64,000 bases of DNA from Oxyruncus cristatus. Its lineage: Eukaryota; Chordata; Aves; Passeriformes; Cotingidae. The DNA lies in NCBI GenBank assembly GCA_013399855.1, contig VXAY01002121.1:455893-519892 (forward strand), written 5' to 3'. The notes below the pieces were generated by a model that ran no database searches, was not told where the DNA came from, and saw only the letters and a program-made list of their open reading frames with translations. Positions within the stretch are counted from its first letter, which is position 1. Every line of letters begins with the position of its first letter. A program made the translations under genes and the position numbers. This document shows, in pieces, positions 25,617 through 36,907 of this stretch.

Positions 25617-25748
25617 CTGAATTGGTTGCTTGATCCAGTTTTACTCATGGTCCCCTATCAGTGCGAGTTGCATGAAGACAAGAGAAAGCAACGAGCAGGG
25701 ACGTGGCAGGGGAAGATCCTCTCAAGCCACACAGACTCCAGCAGGAAG
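25617..25748 (+). CDS. Candidate internal exon, unidentified
   Basis: The segment is 132 nt (44 codons, phase 0 at both ends). It lies between an acceptor-like 'gtttatttttcag' ending at 25616 and a donor AAG|GTAGAT at 25748/25749. The frame has no stop and remains open for 22 codons beyond the donor. The peptide is hydrophilic after a short hydrophobic start (LLDPVLLMVPYQC) and rich in Lys, Arg, Ser and Gln. No family is recognised. The sequence is more GC-rich than its surroundings. It may be a lncRNA exon or chance, and lies about 0.8 kb from another candidate exon on the opposite strand. Confidence 0.2.
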
Positions 25749-26567
25749 GTAGATTTAACCATCCCCAGGAGTTTAATGCACCAGTGGGAAGGAGAAAGAC
25801 AAGGCAGTGCCTGAGCTCCAACTTTGAAAATGTCATGGTGGATTTAGGTATGTAAATCCCTTTAATAACCCATCCCTAAGTGATTTGACTGAGGTCATAA
25901 CGACATTTTACAACAAATCGGGGAATGAAGCCCAGATGTGCTGCGGCCCATACAGGCATCCTAACTCCTGTTCTAGGTTTCCTCTCTTTCCCTGAACTCC
26001 ACAGAGACAAGCCTGCTATACCATTGTAACTTTTCCCTAAAATCTTTAGAGATGGTCAAAATTTGCAGCCTCCATCTTTGGTGGTTTAGAGTCTCAAGGA
26101 CCATCTTAAAATTACCATGAGGGGACAGGATTTGAAACAACAACAACAACAGCCAGCACACAGAGGGTTTTTTTTTTCTCTATTTCACTCCCAAGGCGAG
26201 GAATTTTTACAATACCCTCTGGAGTTCCCCTGGCCTCAGCATCAAACATAGAGTGCAGCAGCCAAGAACAGGCCCACACCCTGCACAACTTGCCAGCAAT
26301 AATTAATTAACTAAGGAGCAAACAGCAGCAAATATTCCCTGCATGGGATCACACAGTTTCATCTGGTTACATTCCAGTGATTGGAGTGTCACTCCATCTC
26401 TTTGTTTTGCTTTTTTATTTTCCTCAATGTGTGGGTGTTTTTTTTTTTTTTGTTCTTGTTGTTGTTTTCCTTTAAATGAAAACTCGGAATCTGATTTAAT
26501 AACCTAAGTCTCAATGCTGGGCTCCAGAAATGAAAACAGAAATACAGAAATTTAATCTTTCTTTTAC
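25749..26567. other. Unique stretch, no gene seen
   Basis: Contains a short (CAA)n near 26142-26155, a T14 run at 26438-26451 and (TTG)n just after it. No mobile element is recognised. Confidence 0.5.
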
Positions 26568-26747
26568 CTTGCTTGGCTTGCAAACTCGGTGTCTCATCAA
26601 CAGCCTTTCAAACTGATTATTGCTCCTGCATGGACAGGGCAGATACTTCTTGACAGCAAGAATCGCTTCCTGCCATGAACGCTTCTTTAACAGCTCTGTC
26701 AAGTGACTTGTAAGGGACTTCAGCACTTTGTCTGGTGCTGCTGCCAC
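26568..26747 (-). CDS. Candidate internal exon (60 codons), unidentified
   Basis: On the minus strand a segment of exactly 180 nt runs from an AG at 26748-26749 to a donor AAG|GTAAAAG (GT at 26566-26567). The frame is open for 60 codons with phase 0 at both ends, and a stop (TAG) lies immediately upstream, overlapping the AG. The peptide looks like a mostly helical protein segment: KVLKSLTSHLTELLKKRSW, then QEAILAVKKYLPCPC, then QFERLLMRHRVC. Cysteines are at 38, 40 and 56 and Trp is at 25. I do not recognise it. The pyrimidine tract before the acceptor is weak (cttttggctcctgaag), which lowers confidence. Confidence 0.3.
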
Positions 26748-27056
26748 CTAATAATAATGTTCTTCAGGAGCCAAAAGTTCTCAGAAGTACTCTCTCAGAA
26801 GTAGCACATCACCAAGACTTTGGATTTTGGCTTGTTTGCCATTCCTAACCCAGAAAGATAAATACAAATAATATGTTTTTCTACTTGCTCACAGGATTCC
26901 ATCTGGGAGGCCGTTTTCAAAGCAGGCAAGCACAAAGCATTAGTGCCAAATTAGAAGAAGGTATTGCAGTTCCTTTTTGGATAAGGACTCCCACTACAGC
27001 TAGACTGTACTCCTCTGTCAAGGACTTACATTCATTTCTGTCCCCACTGACATTAG
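26748..27056. other. Short unique stretch, no gene seen
   Basis: Lies between the candidate minus-strand exon and the next CR1 fragment. No repeat or motif is recognised. Confidence 0.5.
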
Positions 27057-27355
27057 AGAGTCATACAATCATGGAAGGGTCTGTGTTGGAAGGAACCTTT
27101 AAAGGTCACCTAGTCCAACCCCCCTGCAATAAACAGGGACACTTACAACTAGATCAGGTTTCTTAGAGCCCCATACAACCTGACCTTTAATGTTACCAGG
27201 GATGGGGCACCTACTACCTCTCTGGGCAGCCTGTTCCACTATTTTACCACCCCACTGTAAAAAAACATCTTCCTTATATCTCGTCTAAACTGACTCCTTG
27301 TCCTATCACAATAGATCCTCTTATAAAGTTTATCTTTCTCATAGGTCCTCTAGTC
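27057..27355 (-). mobile_element. CR1 3' fragment (about 300 bp)
   Basis: The plus strand reads 'agagtcatacaatcatgg', then 'gttggaaggaacctttaaag', 'cacctagtccaacccccctg', 'gggatggggcacctac' and 'ctccttgtcctatcaca', continuing with a decayed spacer to about 27355. This is the CR1 3' end on the minus strand, with small deletions. Confidence 0.93.
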
Positions 27356-28649
27356 TCCCATCCAAGAGGTAGACACCCTAACCAGGAGGTCTTAGGGAGT
27401 AGCATTCCTCCTTTTGGGAGGGTTCACATCTGCTGCAAGACACAGACAATCACACTGCACAGCTCACATCACTGTCCAGGAGCTGTGGTGTGCTTAATTG
27501 ACTATGATTGATTTCAAGTGAAGTGCAGGATAAATTGCTCAAGGATTTCTAGGGGCATGGATAATCTCAGACCTCTTTGCCGAAGCCATTCCAGTTTGCA
27601 GAAAATAATTCAATATTCCTTAAGCCCAAAATAAAAGTGCATCAAAGCGCAGGAGGGAAGCCATGGTTACTGTGCGGATATGAGCTGCTCCTGGAGTTTC
27701 CCCTCTCCTTGTCTCTCCAAGGTACATATTGCCGTGTGGATCTTGGTTCTAAAGAGATCTTGATATGACACTGGGGTGTTTCATAACCTAGTTAAGGCAC
27801 TCACTTGAGGGGAGGGGGAGTTTGGGTTCTAGCCTGGAGGCCGCTGAATATTTCAATACCTGCTATTAAGTATTCAATGCAGTGGGAACTTGAGTCTCTT
27901 CAGTCATTTAACTATAGATCTGTGTTTAAATGTGCTTTTCCTTTAACTGAGCTGATGGAAATAGACTTTACCAGAAAGATTATGGCAACTTCCCCCTGCA
28001 CTTCACAACCCACGACACTCACCAACAGGGTGCTGAATATGGGTTAAAACCGTTGCAAAGAGAGAAAAGATTCAGCTAAGTTTCCCACTTTTTGGATTAA
28101 GTAGACTATATTTTGAAGTGTTTTGAAAAGAAAGCATTGATGCATCTGTTTCACCTAGGTTTGAAAAGAAAAGGTCTGAGTGGCTGATTCAGAGATGTTC
28201 TGGGATATACAGCTTCAGAGTTGGAAGGCTTGAAAGCCTCAGGAATGTGTAGGAAATAAACAAACTTTCATCTCATCCATTTCTTTCTGGCAGAATTAGG
28301 CAGGTTTTTGCTGAATATGATGGCTTTTGTTGCCTCTATTGACAGGCAATTAGAGCTCCAGCTCGTGGGTAGCTACTTGAAAACTGACCACCACACTGCT
28401 CAACACTGATGCTCAAGTTCCCTTTATGAATTGTCCTTTATGAATTAAAAGGAACATAATGAGGGACAGATTCACGTGCTTTGGCTTTTGTGCTCTGCAG
28501 ACAAGCGGATGTAGCTCTCGTGAAAACAGCAAAACCAAACTGCAGTCACTTCCTTTTGTTGATTCACACCATTTTTTGGGCAGGTGGGAACCTGGGCATG
28601 GAGCCCTGTGATGTTCTCAAGTCTTAGTTTTGATCCTCTGTGGAACCTA
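27356..28649. other. Unique stretch, no gene seen
   Basis: Apart from the SINE-like segment at 27788-27845 nothing is recognised. The open frame 27805-28047 (+) overlaps that segment and has no motif. Confidence 0.45.
27788..27845 (+). mobile_element. Possible head of an ancient tRNA-derived SINE (MIR-like)
   Basis: An A-box-like TAGTTAAGGCA (27789-27799) and a B-box-like GGTTCTAGCC (27825-27834) stand at tRNA-like spacing, within wording similar to MIR-type SINE heads. The match is short and diverged. The downstream core was not recognised. Confidence 0.4.
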
Positions 28650-28788
28650 GCCCATGTTTCCAGAGATAGGGCATCTACCACCTCTCTGGGCAACCTATTC
28701 CAGTGTTTTACCACCCTCTTTGTAAAGAAGTTTCTTCCTTATGTCTGATCTAAACTGACCCTCTTTCAGTTTAAAAACGGCTGTACTG
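28650..28788 (-). mobile_element. Internal CR1 3' fragment lacking its terminus
   Basis: 'tttccagagatagggcatct', 'ccacctctctgggcaaccta', 'agtttcttccttatgtctg' and 'ctctttcagtttaaaa' match CR1 in reverse complement. The terminal 100 bp or so, including the octamer tail, are missing or too decayed to recognise. That is unusual for CR1, which normally keeps its 3' end. Confidence 0.85.
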
Positions 28789-29610
28789 GAGTCTCTTTGG
28801 TCATGTTTCTAAAATTTTATCCATTTTCAGTAGTCCTTTTGCATGTCTAAGACTTTCAGAGGTTATATTATTCCTTCAGTGAGGCTGCAGACTCTACTAG
28901 TACTCACTGGGATGGTCTCTATTGCCTGGACCTGCCCTTTGTGTAATTGCTCCCATCTAGGCAAAGCAATTGTAAAACCATCAAAAGTTCTAGAAAGCTC
29001 AGATTTGCTACACAATTCAGCTCCCAGATTTGGCCTTTCCTTTACTGGGTAACTCCATTTGTTAATGAGCACAAACCAGCTATCTGCTCCTCCTAAAACA
29101 CTCATCGAGCCAACTCATATTTAAACATATGTTACAGTATATAGCTTGTCTCATCTTGACCAGGTTTTTAAACACAGAAGAGCTTAGCAAATGAACGTGG
29201 TTTTTGGTACACGCTGATAGGCTGAAGACAGCCTTAGTAACATAATGAAAGCAGACAAAATCTGCTCAATGGGACAATTTTGGGCAACCTTCTCCTGCTC
29301 TAAGGGTAGCATTTGAAAACATAACTCTTGTTAGGCTGCACCTTAATAAACCATTTCCTACCTGTGCAGTGTAATCGACTGTTACTTGTGGAGAAGAGGG
29401 TGGAATATTCTTTCATTCTCAATAAAAATTAGGCAGGGGAGCTCTTCTTGCCATTTTTTCATCCCAGCTATGTGTTCAAAATTATTCCCCTTCATTGTTC
29501 TTGAGTTAAATTTCAAACGATGGTACATAGGGAAGATTTCCCAAACCTGACTAATAAGGGGATGTGTAAGGAATTTCAGACTAAACTAAGGACCCATCAC
29601 CACAGTACAG

Positions 29611-29630
29611 GAAAGAAAGAAAGAAAGAAA
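29611..29630. repeat. (GAAA)5 microsatellite
   Basis: Five perfect GAAA units. Confidence 0.9.
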
Positions 29631-30246
29631 AATATTTAGAGCCGTCTTCAGTGATGTTCATTGCTTATGGGGGAAGGTTTGACAGCCACATGGCAAACTT
29701 GTTTCAATTAAAAGGTGAACGATAACAAGGGGAAAAAAAAGAAGTTAAAAAAACTAGGGAGGATAGAGTTTTCTGGAAAGGAAAGCAGCAGGCTATAGCC
29801 TTTCCCTTTGCTTCTGCTGGACTCTTTATTTACTTATTTATCATCAATTAATTAGCAGCACTGCAGAAACACTAGCTCCCAAACAGCCTGCCACTTGTGC
29901 TCAGAGTAAATACCCAGTACACACAATGTAATTAAAAATGTAAATAATACTATCGTCAAATGGTAGCTTACGTGGCAGTAGAAAGGACACTGCAGGACTC
30001 GGGAGAAGGAATAACAACAGTGATCTGAAGGCTACAGATCTGCTCACTGTGTGTGTTGACCATGGGGTAACACACGGGTCTAATCTATTTACTCATCGTG
30101 GTACAACCTCATTGTTGATCACCATCAATATGCACACCGAGCACCAGCCAAAAAAAAAGAGAGCAGCCACTGTTGTCATGGTGATGTTGTGAAAAGAGGC
30201 AGCAAAAAAAAAAAAAAAGAAAAGCTCATCCAGTTGCAGGAAGGGT

Positions 30247-30300
30247 GGCTGGGAGCTTGGGAAATGTGGGTTTGAGTTCCTCCCTTGTCCCAGGCCTTTG
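30247..30300 (+). mobile_element. Weak MIR-like SINE relic
   Basis: 'tggctgggagcttgggaaat' and 'gtgggtttgagttcctccc' resemble the SINE region around the B box (GGTTTGAGTTCC). The match is short and may be coincidental. Confidence 0.25.
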
Positions 30301-30693
30301 AATAGGACATCAGCAGCTCACTCATTGGCTTGAGTGCCACTCATTTCTTTGAAACAGGCATTTAAATACTTCTGAGAGTCCTGCCTCAGTTCCCTACCTT
30401 TACGACTCCACTGCTCGCTGAAACCTTTACTACTTTGGTGTCTATGAGCATTTACGTTTGCCTGGGGTTTACCTATATGTAAAATCTCCTTCCCTTTTTA
30501 ATTCTTCTGTTTCTAACTAACAAGATTTTTCCTTTGAATGGGAGGACTAACATCCATTATCTTTGTGACTTTGGGTAATTTACCAGAGTATTAAGATGCA
30601 AGATTTAAGCCTCTGTCTTAAAGCTATTTTGAGGGATGTACTCTGACAGATACATATACACAGAACCTAGTTAGAGATTCCCTGCTCCCCCTT

Positions 30694-30713
30694 AAAACAA
30701 AACAAAACAAAAC
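30694..30713. repeat. (AAAAC)4 microsatellite
   Basis: Four perfect AAAAC units followed by a degenerate one. Confidence 0.9.
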
Positions 30714-30810
30714 ATAAAACAGATTTAAAAATGGGGGGAATGGTTCTCTCAAATTACAGTCAGCAGGAGTGAAAATTTGCTGAAATTTCATTTCAGTTAA
30801 GAGAAGCTAA

Positions 30811-30940
30811 TCATAGATTCATGAAATGGTAAAAGCATAGAATAAAATAACCTAGTTCCAAGCCCCCTGTCATGGACAGTGACACTTTTCACTTGATCAG
30901 GTTGCTCAGGACCCCATCCAGCCTGGTCTTGGACAGTCCC
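30811..30940 (-). mobile_element. CR1 3' fragment (about 130 bp), diverged
   Basis: 'tcatagattcatgaaatggt', 'aacctagttccaagccccct', 'gtcatggacagtgacac' and 'caggttgctcaggaccccat' follow the reverse complement of the CR1 3' end, ending near 'ggtcttggaca'. Confidence 0.9.
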
Positions 30941-31815
30941 TGTGCTACTGGGGTTTTGATTTTGGTGAGATTTGAGATTACCAGGAAAGTTGAGAGCGTA
31001 AGCACAATATATGCCTTTGTCAAATGTAGAATAAAAATACATTGTGATTCCAGTATCACCCCTCATACCTTGCCAAAGGATGAGAGGACCATAAGGGTTT
31101 TTTGGCTACTGTAGGGGTGGTCCCTAGTGACTGCTTCTCTCTAACTTCTTGGATAGTATGTGATACAAAAATCTCAGCACTTTGCTTTCAGCTGGATGTA
31201 GGCTTTGGACAAATCACACAGCAAACCAGCAAACCAGTTCTTCTGCAGCCTGTAGCATTGAGGAGCACCAAAATATCATGAGTCCACTGCTCAGCCTGTT
31301 GAAACAGGACAAACAGGTGTGTTTGTCTGGCCGTGCACAATCAAGGAATCAAGAAGTCCTCCAAGGAACTGGACACTTGCACTGGCCTCAGAAGGGCCAC
31401 CACCACAGCAGTGTGTGACTGTCCTCCCACACCCAAGTGTGTGACCTCAGAAGTCAAATTTTGTGGGGGATTACCCACAGGCTGTGAAAATACCGAGGAG
31501 CTGAGCTGTGGTTGCATTTTCATGGTGCTCTGGAGCTCTTGCCTAGTCCAGAGCTAATACTCAGTGTTCTGGGATGGGGTGGGCTGCACTGAGTCTGGCT
31601 CTGAGGTATATTCAGCGGTTTGGGCCCTGCCCTCCAGACACCCACTGGAGAGCAGGGTCTCCCTGCATAGCCCCTCCTTGCCATGGAGACCACACAGCCC
31701 TGCAGGACACTTCTGCTCCATGACCCCGGGACGAGGCTGAAAACATGGAGATTATAAACTTCCATGTGAACATCATCAAAGGCCTCCCCCAAGAGCGTGG
31801 CATTTCATTGCCCGT
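30941..31815. other. Moderately GC-rich stretch, no gene recognised
   Basis: Richer in G+C than most of the window between 31180 and 31815. Overlapping ORFs on both strands (31182-31418 and 31333-31557 on plus, 31520-31887 on minus) have no recognised motif. The minus-strand ORFs read partly through the following CR1. Confidence 0.45.
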
Positions 31816-31986
31816 CCTGCCCAGAGAAGCTGTGGCTGCCCCATCCCTGGAAGCGTTCAAGGCCGGGTTGGACAGGGTTTGGAGCAACCTGATCTAGTGG
31901 AATGTGTCCCTGCCCACGGCAAGGGGGTTGGAACAAAAAGATCTTTAAGATTCCTTACAATCCAGGCCATTCTATGATTCTGTGAT
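31816..31986 (+). mobile_element. CR1 3' end, sense on plus strand
   Basis: 'cctgcccagagaagctgtgg', 'ctgccccatccctggaag', 'aaggccgggttggacaggg' and 'gtgtccctgcccacggcaag' lead to a terminal 'attctatgattctgtgat', two copies of the CR1 octamer. It is well preserved, about 170 bp. Confidence 0.95.
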
Positions 31987-34003
31987 CGTCAAAGGGAAAA
32001 ATCTTGCTTTGTTCTTCTCCTGACCCCAGTTTGGTTTTTTTTCTGCCTAAACAGCTGTGAAACCTTTTGCTGCAGACCTATCACAGAGCTGCCTTCCTTG
32101 CAGCAGGGAAACATAATAAAATGGATGGTGTGCATTTCCCCACAGCAACCACAGATTTAGTTCTTTGGAAGAAAAATGGCTTCTTAGCTGAGAGCAGAGC
32201 ATTATTATCTGTCTATTAATTAAGTTTTTGAACATGATTCCCTTATAATCACACAAAATAATATTAAAATGGTCAGTGTATTTTATGTGCAGGAAGTTTT
32301 TTTCTATGAAGTGACAGCAGCTGGCAGGAACAGTAGCAGTAAAAGTTTATTTTAATTCTCCTCATTATTTGAGGTCCCATCACAAATTAAAGGTTCTTCT
32401 CCAACTTTGGGATAAACGTCATTATTATTTAGAATTTATGAAAAAAAATCCCCTTAAAGTTTTTAAACTGCCTCTTTGTTTTATGAAGTTAAACTCTGAA
32501 AAACCTCTCCTCCTTTGTCACAATAATACTCATTCCCTCCAGAACTCAGCCCTTAAATATGAGCAATTGCCATTGCTGTTAACTCACTGCCTCATGGGAA
32601 GTCTTTAAGCATGTGTGTAAGTGGATATACACGTATGTAAGTGTGTTAATATATGAATATACATAGTATTTAATCCAGTGCATTCAATCTCTAATATGGA
32701 CTATTGATTACAAATATAATTTTAAACAATAATAGTACTGCTAATAATATTTATAATATTGATGATGATAATAAAAATAACAACAACTAATCTAGGATAT
32801 AGAGAAGAAATAGAAATAGATCTTTGAAGGAAAGTCTGCAAGATTAACAAAATCACTTTTTTCTTCATTCCTTCATGCAATCTTAATTTAATATTCTGAT
32901 CAGGAATGAAGAAGGAGTTGTGCAAAAAGCTTTGCTTGGTTTATGCAGGGACTTTGCATTATTAACATTATTCCTTCATAGTAATATTTTCTAAACTGAG
33001 GGCACTGGATATGTGTTCTGCTAACAAACCACACAGAAGGGTTTCTGCTGCCTTAGCAAATGAAAGGTATCTCTAAAAAGCTTAGATTTTTTTTCTTTAA
33101 TATATCATTGTATTGATCAAAAGATATTGCTTGTGATTAATTTTAAATACTGGCCAAATTAAAAAAAAATATAATGCTGATCTTGGCTTATTCTACACAT
33201 CAGTAGGAAAAATTAAATTATGATCTCTGCTAAAGGCCTTCCCAAGATTTTTTTAAATTTTAATTAATAAATAAAGAAGCCTGAGATGACTGTGAGGTGT
33301 AGTTGTTTGTAGACTGCTCCCTGAGGTACGTCATTTGAATATTGATTTTTTTTTTTTTTTAAGGGAAGGAGCTGGAAGATTTTTTATATTTTTTTTTGTT
33401 GAAAAATAAAATGGCACATTTAGTCACTTCTATGCACGCAAAGTCTTTCTTCTTCCCCTTTGACACTAGGATTCATACTTTTCCCTTCAGTTTTTTTTTT
33501 CCTAGTGCTGTTTATATGCCATATTACACTCTCTAATTTCCTTTTATCTTTTCTTTATTTTGCAATGTCTCAGTACATGTCTCTTTAAGACAAGTTAATT
33601 TAGTCAATTACTCCAGTTTGGTTTCAGATAAAATCTTTAATTTATCCAGGCCCCTCTTTATTCTTTCTAAGATCCTCTTTCCATTAATTTCATGAAACAT
33701 TCTAATTCTCCATTTTAGGAAAAAACTAATTTCACTCACTTGCAGAGAATTCCTCAGTCTTTTTCTTCTATTGCATGTTTTACTTAAACCAAAGTATGTG
33801 GTTGTTGCTGATGCTCTTAGACACTAAGAGAAGCTTTTCTTTCCTGCACTGCCTGAAAAGCAGTCACAGATCCACTTGTCTTCTCCCGCGTTTCTGTGGA
33901 AGAGAGAAAATGATACATTCCCAAAAGGATGAGTAATTCTTCCTACCTAAGTGTGGGAGAACACATATGTCATAGTCACCGAGGCCATGCCATGTCTTGC
34001 AAA
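31987..34003. other. Very AT-rich stretch, no gene seen
   Basis: Contains an ATA/GAT-rich low-complexity part around 32727-32790, a T15 run at 33346-33360 and many short A/T runs. No repeat family or coding sign is recognised. Confidence 0.5.
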
Positions 34004-34203
34004 CGGGTTGTCAAACATTGGAACAGGCTGCCCAGGGAAGTGGTGGAATCACCATCCCTGGGAAAGTGTTCAAAAACTTAAGGATGTGGTACTCGAGGAC
34101 ACGGCTTAGTGGTGGACATGGTGGTGGTGCTGAGTTGACAGCTGGACTTGATGATCTTGGAGGCCTTTTCCAGCTTTGCCAACTCTGTGATTCTGTGATT
34201 CTC
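34004..34203 (+). mobile_element. CR1 3' end, sense on plus strand
   Basis: 'ttgtcaaacattggaacagg', 'ctgcccagggaagtggtgga' and 'tcaccatccctgg' run to 'cttggaggccttttccag' and end with 'ctgtgattctgtgattct'. The tail octamer reads GATTCTGT, a variant of the usual one. This subfamily keeps a 'gctggacttgatgatcttgg' block. Confidence 0.95.
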
Positions 34204-36725
34204 TACCCCTGAAGAGTGGGTATTGAGGATTTTTGTTTGGAACTGGTGGGACACTGATGGGACAAGCTGGGGCTGCCTATAGATCAGCATGAAGAGGCAG
34301 GTGTGCCATGCAGTCATGCTGTAGTTTCTCCAGTACACTGGATATGGAAACTGCAACTCTCTTAAAGCCTCTCCCTCTTCTCTTACCTAGGATTTTTTTT
34401 TTTTTTTCCATGACTAGTTCACATCCTGGCATTTCTCCAGGCTTGTTTTGCCTCCTCCAGCAAGTTGCTCTCGTTTTCCTCATTTATGAAATGGGAAAGA
34501 TAAACCCATTGCAAAACAGCTTGACCACCAATAGCACCAGAGGGCATGAAGCAATGAAAAGGCAGAGATTGGTCATTAATGTGAATAATTATATTGCTTC
34601 AGAGACATCTTTCCTTGTGTAGTAATTTTCTCGTTCATCTGCACTCCTCACTTCACTTAGCTGGGCTTAGAGACAACAGGATCAGGAAACTGAGTTTGCT
34701 GAAACTCAATTTAAAAAAAAAAAAGGAATTAAAAATCAACAAGACCCCAAGGTTTTTAGGTGTTTTGTCAAGCTTTTAAGGTGGCTTGTCCAGCTGACCA
34801 CAAATCTCACCTTGAACACAAGAAGATGGAAGTTGCTCATTGGCCACAGTGTTCAAGACTTGAAAAATGTGGAGGGCTTTGATTGTTAGCAGAAGAATAC
34901 ATAAAGTCTTGGAACTGGAGATTAAAATGTGTCCTTCAAAGAAGTTAATAACAAAAACTTATGGAATTCAGCAAAATGGACCAAATTTACTCCTCTTGAA
35001 GATTTGCAAAAACTATTTCATCTGAAAAAAACAAAAACAAAAAAAAATAAGAACTCAGACAGTACTGGGTACATTTTGAAACCTCAACATGTTACCCCAC
35101 AGGAGATGTATTTTAGGTTGTCTCCTCCTCCCTGTCTTTATAAATGGGTCCTATGAGCCAAAATACATTTTTGATAAACTAATTCTCTTCTTTGTACTGG
35201 AGTGTTCCAGTCAGGGACTGGAATTTCATATGTCAAATTGCTCAGAACCCCAAAATATATTGCAAACTATTGAGTTTGAAAAGTATTGGAAAATATGATC
35301 CAGATCCTCAGCTGTAGGGTGGCAGGGCATTTTAGACTAAACCCACTTGGTTCAGTCAAGCAGTGTTTACATACACAAAATCTCTGTATTCCCGTGCAGC
35401 ACACTGACCGGAACTCCCCAAAATTAAACCCATTTTTGCGAAGGTACTTCAAAAAGCAACTTCCCTACAGAACAGCACCAATGTGAACTACATTTGCAGA
35501 GATAACCTCATCACAGTGGCCTCACATTTGGAGTAATATTTACATATTCAATTTTTTCTATCATGAAATGCTCTATCAACTGTTACATTCCAATAACCAT
35601 GAACGTAAATGAGTGCAGACTTCAAATGGACAATCATTAACCTATGCTGTAATGATTATACAACATCCTTCAAATACTGAATGTTTTGAATGTGATCAAG
35701 TGATTCTTTCTTGTTATTTTGACTTTCACACTAATTATTAAACTTTAATTACCCATTATGGGTAATTATTAATATTTATTGTGCATTATTGTCATTGTTC
35801 ATGGGCTTTTATAAAGGGAACTATACTTGATATAGAAAAAAACACATTAAATTAAATATTCATTTACATGGTTTTGCAGCAACCTATTTTTAAAACAAAT
35901 GGATATGAGTCTGTTTTTCTATTAGCTGTTATGTTTATAAATATTGATTTAATACCCATTATTCTTCTTGACTACATTTCTGTGACTTTCTATACCTTTA
36001 TGGCCTCCCTATAAGCATTTTCTCCCCTGTTAAGATTACAAATGTGAACAGGAAAAAAAAGTTGTTGGAAAAACAAGCAAATAAAAAGTTTCTACCACTT
36101 ACATTAGCTCTAAAAGTTATTGCCAGTGTTTGTACTTGGGGTAAGACAGAAGCAAGAAATACAATCACCTAAAAAAAATTAAAATCAATTAAGTGTGCTT
36201 AATTTAAAATTAGATAAAAAGAAAAAAAAAATTCATGTGTTATTTTCTCCAGAAATTGAGATGGGATAAAACAAACTGACTTTTTGAGAAGCACCCAAAA
36301 CTTAGCTCATTTTAAATGTGCTTAAACATGGTAAGGTGCCCAGCAGGATTTTAAAGTCTCTATGCCGGGACCGAAAATAAGGGGGTTTCCTGTCATAGGG
36401 TTTGTCCTGGGGTTGACTGGTGGGATATCCCTTTGTTGGGATATTTATGGACTATGGAACAGAATCCACCAAAGCTAGAGTGAAACCTGGAAGCTGCCCA
36501 GACGGGCTGTTGAGGACACGACATGAGTCTGGTATATCTCAAACCCATCCCCTTTCTGAAGTGTATTTTGCTCAAAGGTGCAAAGAATTATTTTCCAACA
36601 TCCCCACTTTTTTGGCAACCACCTACACCTTTAATTTCAAATCCATGTGGTGCTGGGTTTCACTTTCCTTTTGAGGCACAGCTAGAAGTGTTTTAGGTTT
36701 AAATTATTTGCCATGGATATACATT
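34204..36725. other. AT-rich stretch, no gene seen
   Basis: Contains a T15 run at 34393-34407, a possible SINE scrap at 34470-34505 ('ttttcctcatttatgaaatg') and the palindrome at 35746-35768. Between 35620 and 35960 the sequence is dense in ATTA/TAAT and ATTGTT motifs and free of repeats. ORFs here have no motif. Confidence 0.45.
35746..35768. promoter_or_regulatory. Palindrome of two inverted TAATTA homeodomain-type sites
   Basis: Arms TAATTACCCA (35746-35755) and TGGGTAATTA (35759-35768) are exact reverse complements with a 3-nt spacer. TAATTA is the core bound by many homeodomain proteins, and an inverted pair is a plausible dimer site. In such AT-rich DNA it may also arise by chance. Confidence 0.3.
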
Positions 36726-36830
36726 AGAACAGAATAGAATAGAATAGAATAGAATAGAATAGAATAGAATAGAATAGAATAGAATAGAATAGAATAGAAT
36801 AGAATAGAATAGAATAGAATAGAATAGAAT
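36726..36830. repeat. (AGAAT)20 pentanucleotide array
   Basis: Twenty perfect AGAAT units at 36731-36830, preceded by one AGAAC. The array directly abuts a minus-strand CR1 tail, whose terminal AGAAT-type repeat it appears to have expanded from. Confidence 0.97.
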
Positions 36831-36907
36831 GTTTCAGCTGGAAGGGGCCTACCATAATAATGTAGTCAAATTGCCTGACCACTTCGGAGCTGACAAAAAT
36901 TTAAAAC
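36831..36907 (-). mobile_element. CR1 3' terminal fragment next to the AGAAT array
   Basis: 'gtttcagctggaaggggcct', 'gtagtcaaattgcctgacc' and 'acttcggagctgacaaaaat' match the reverse complement of the CR1 subfamily with 'caactgcctgaccacttcag' near its end. About 77 bp remain after the array, then homology is lost. Confidence 0.88.

Larger units (their letters stand above)
28789..30810. other. Unique stretch, no gene seen
   Basis: Holds (GAAA)5 at 29611-29630, (AAAAC)4 at 30694-30713 and a possible SINE relic near 30247-30300. The two overlapping ORFs at 28843-29105 on opposite strands have no motif. Confidence 0.45.

Noticed and set aside
34470..34505. Short MIR-like scrap 'ttttcctcatttatgaaatg'
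   Set aside because: Only about 35 bp match the SINE wording; too short to call.
36390..36720. Possible solo LTR beginning 'tgtcataggg'
   Set aside because: No matching CA end, no short target duplication and no recognised retroviral sequence could be identified.
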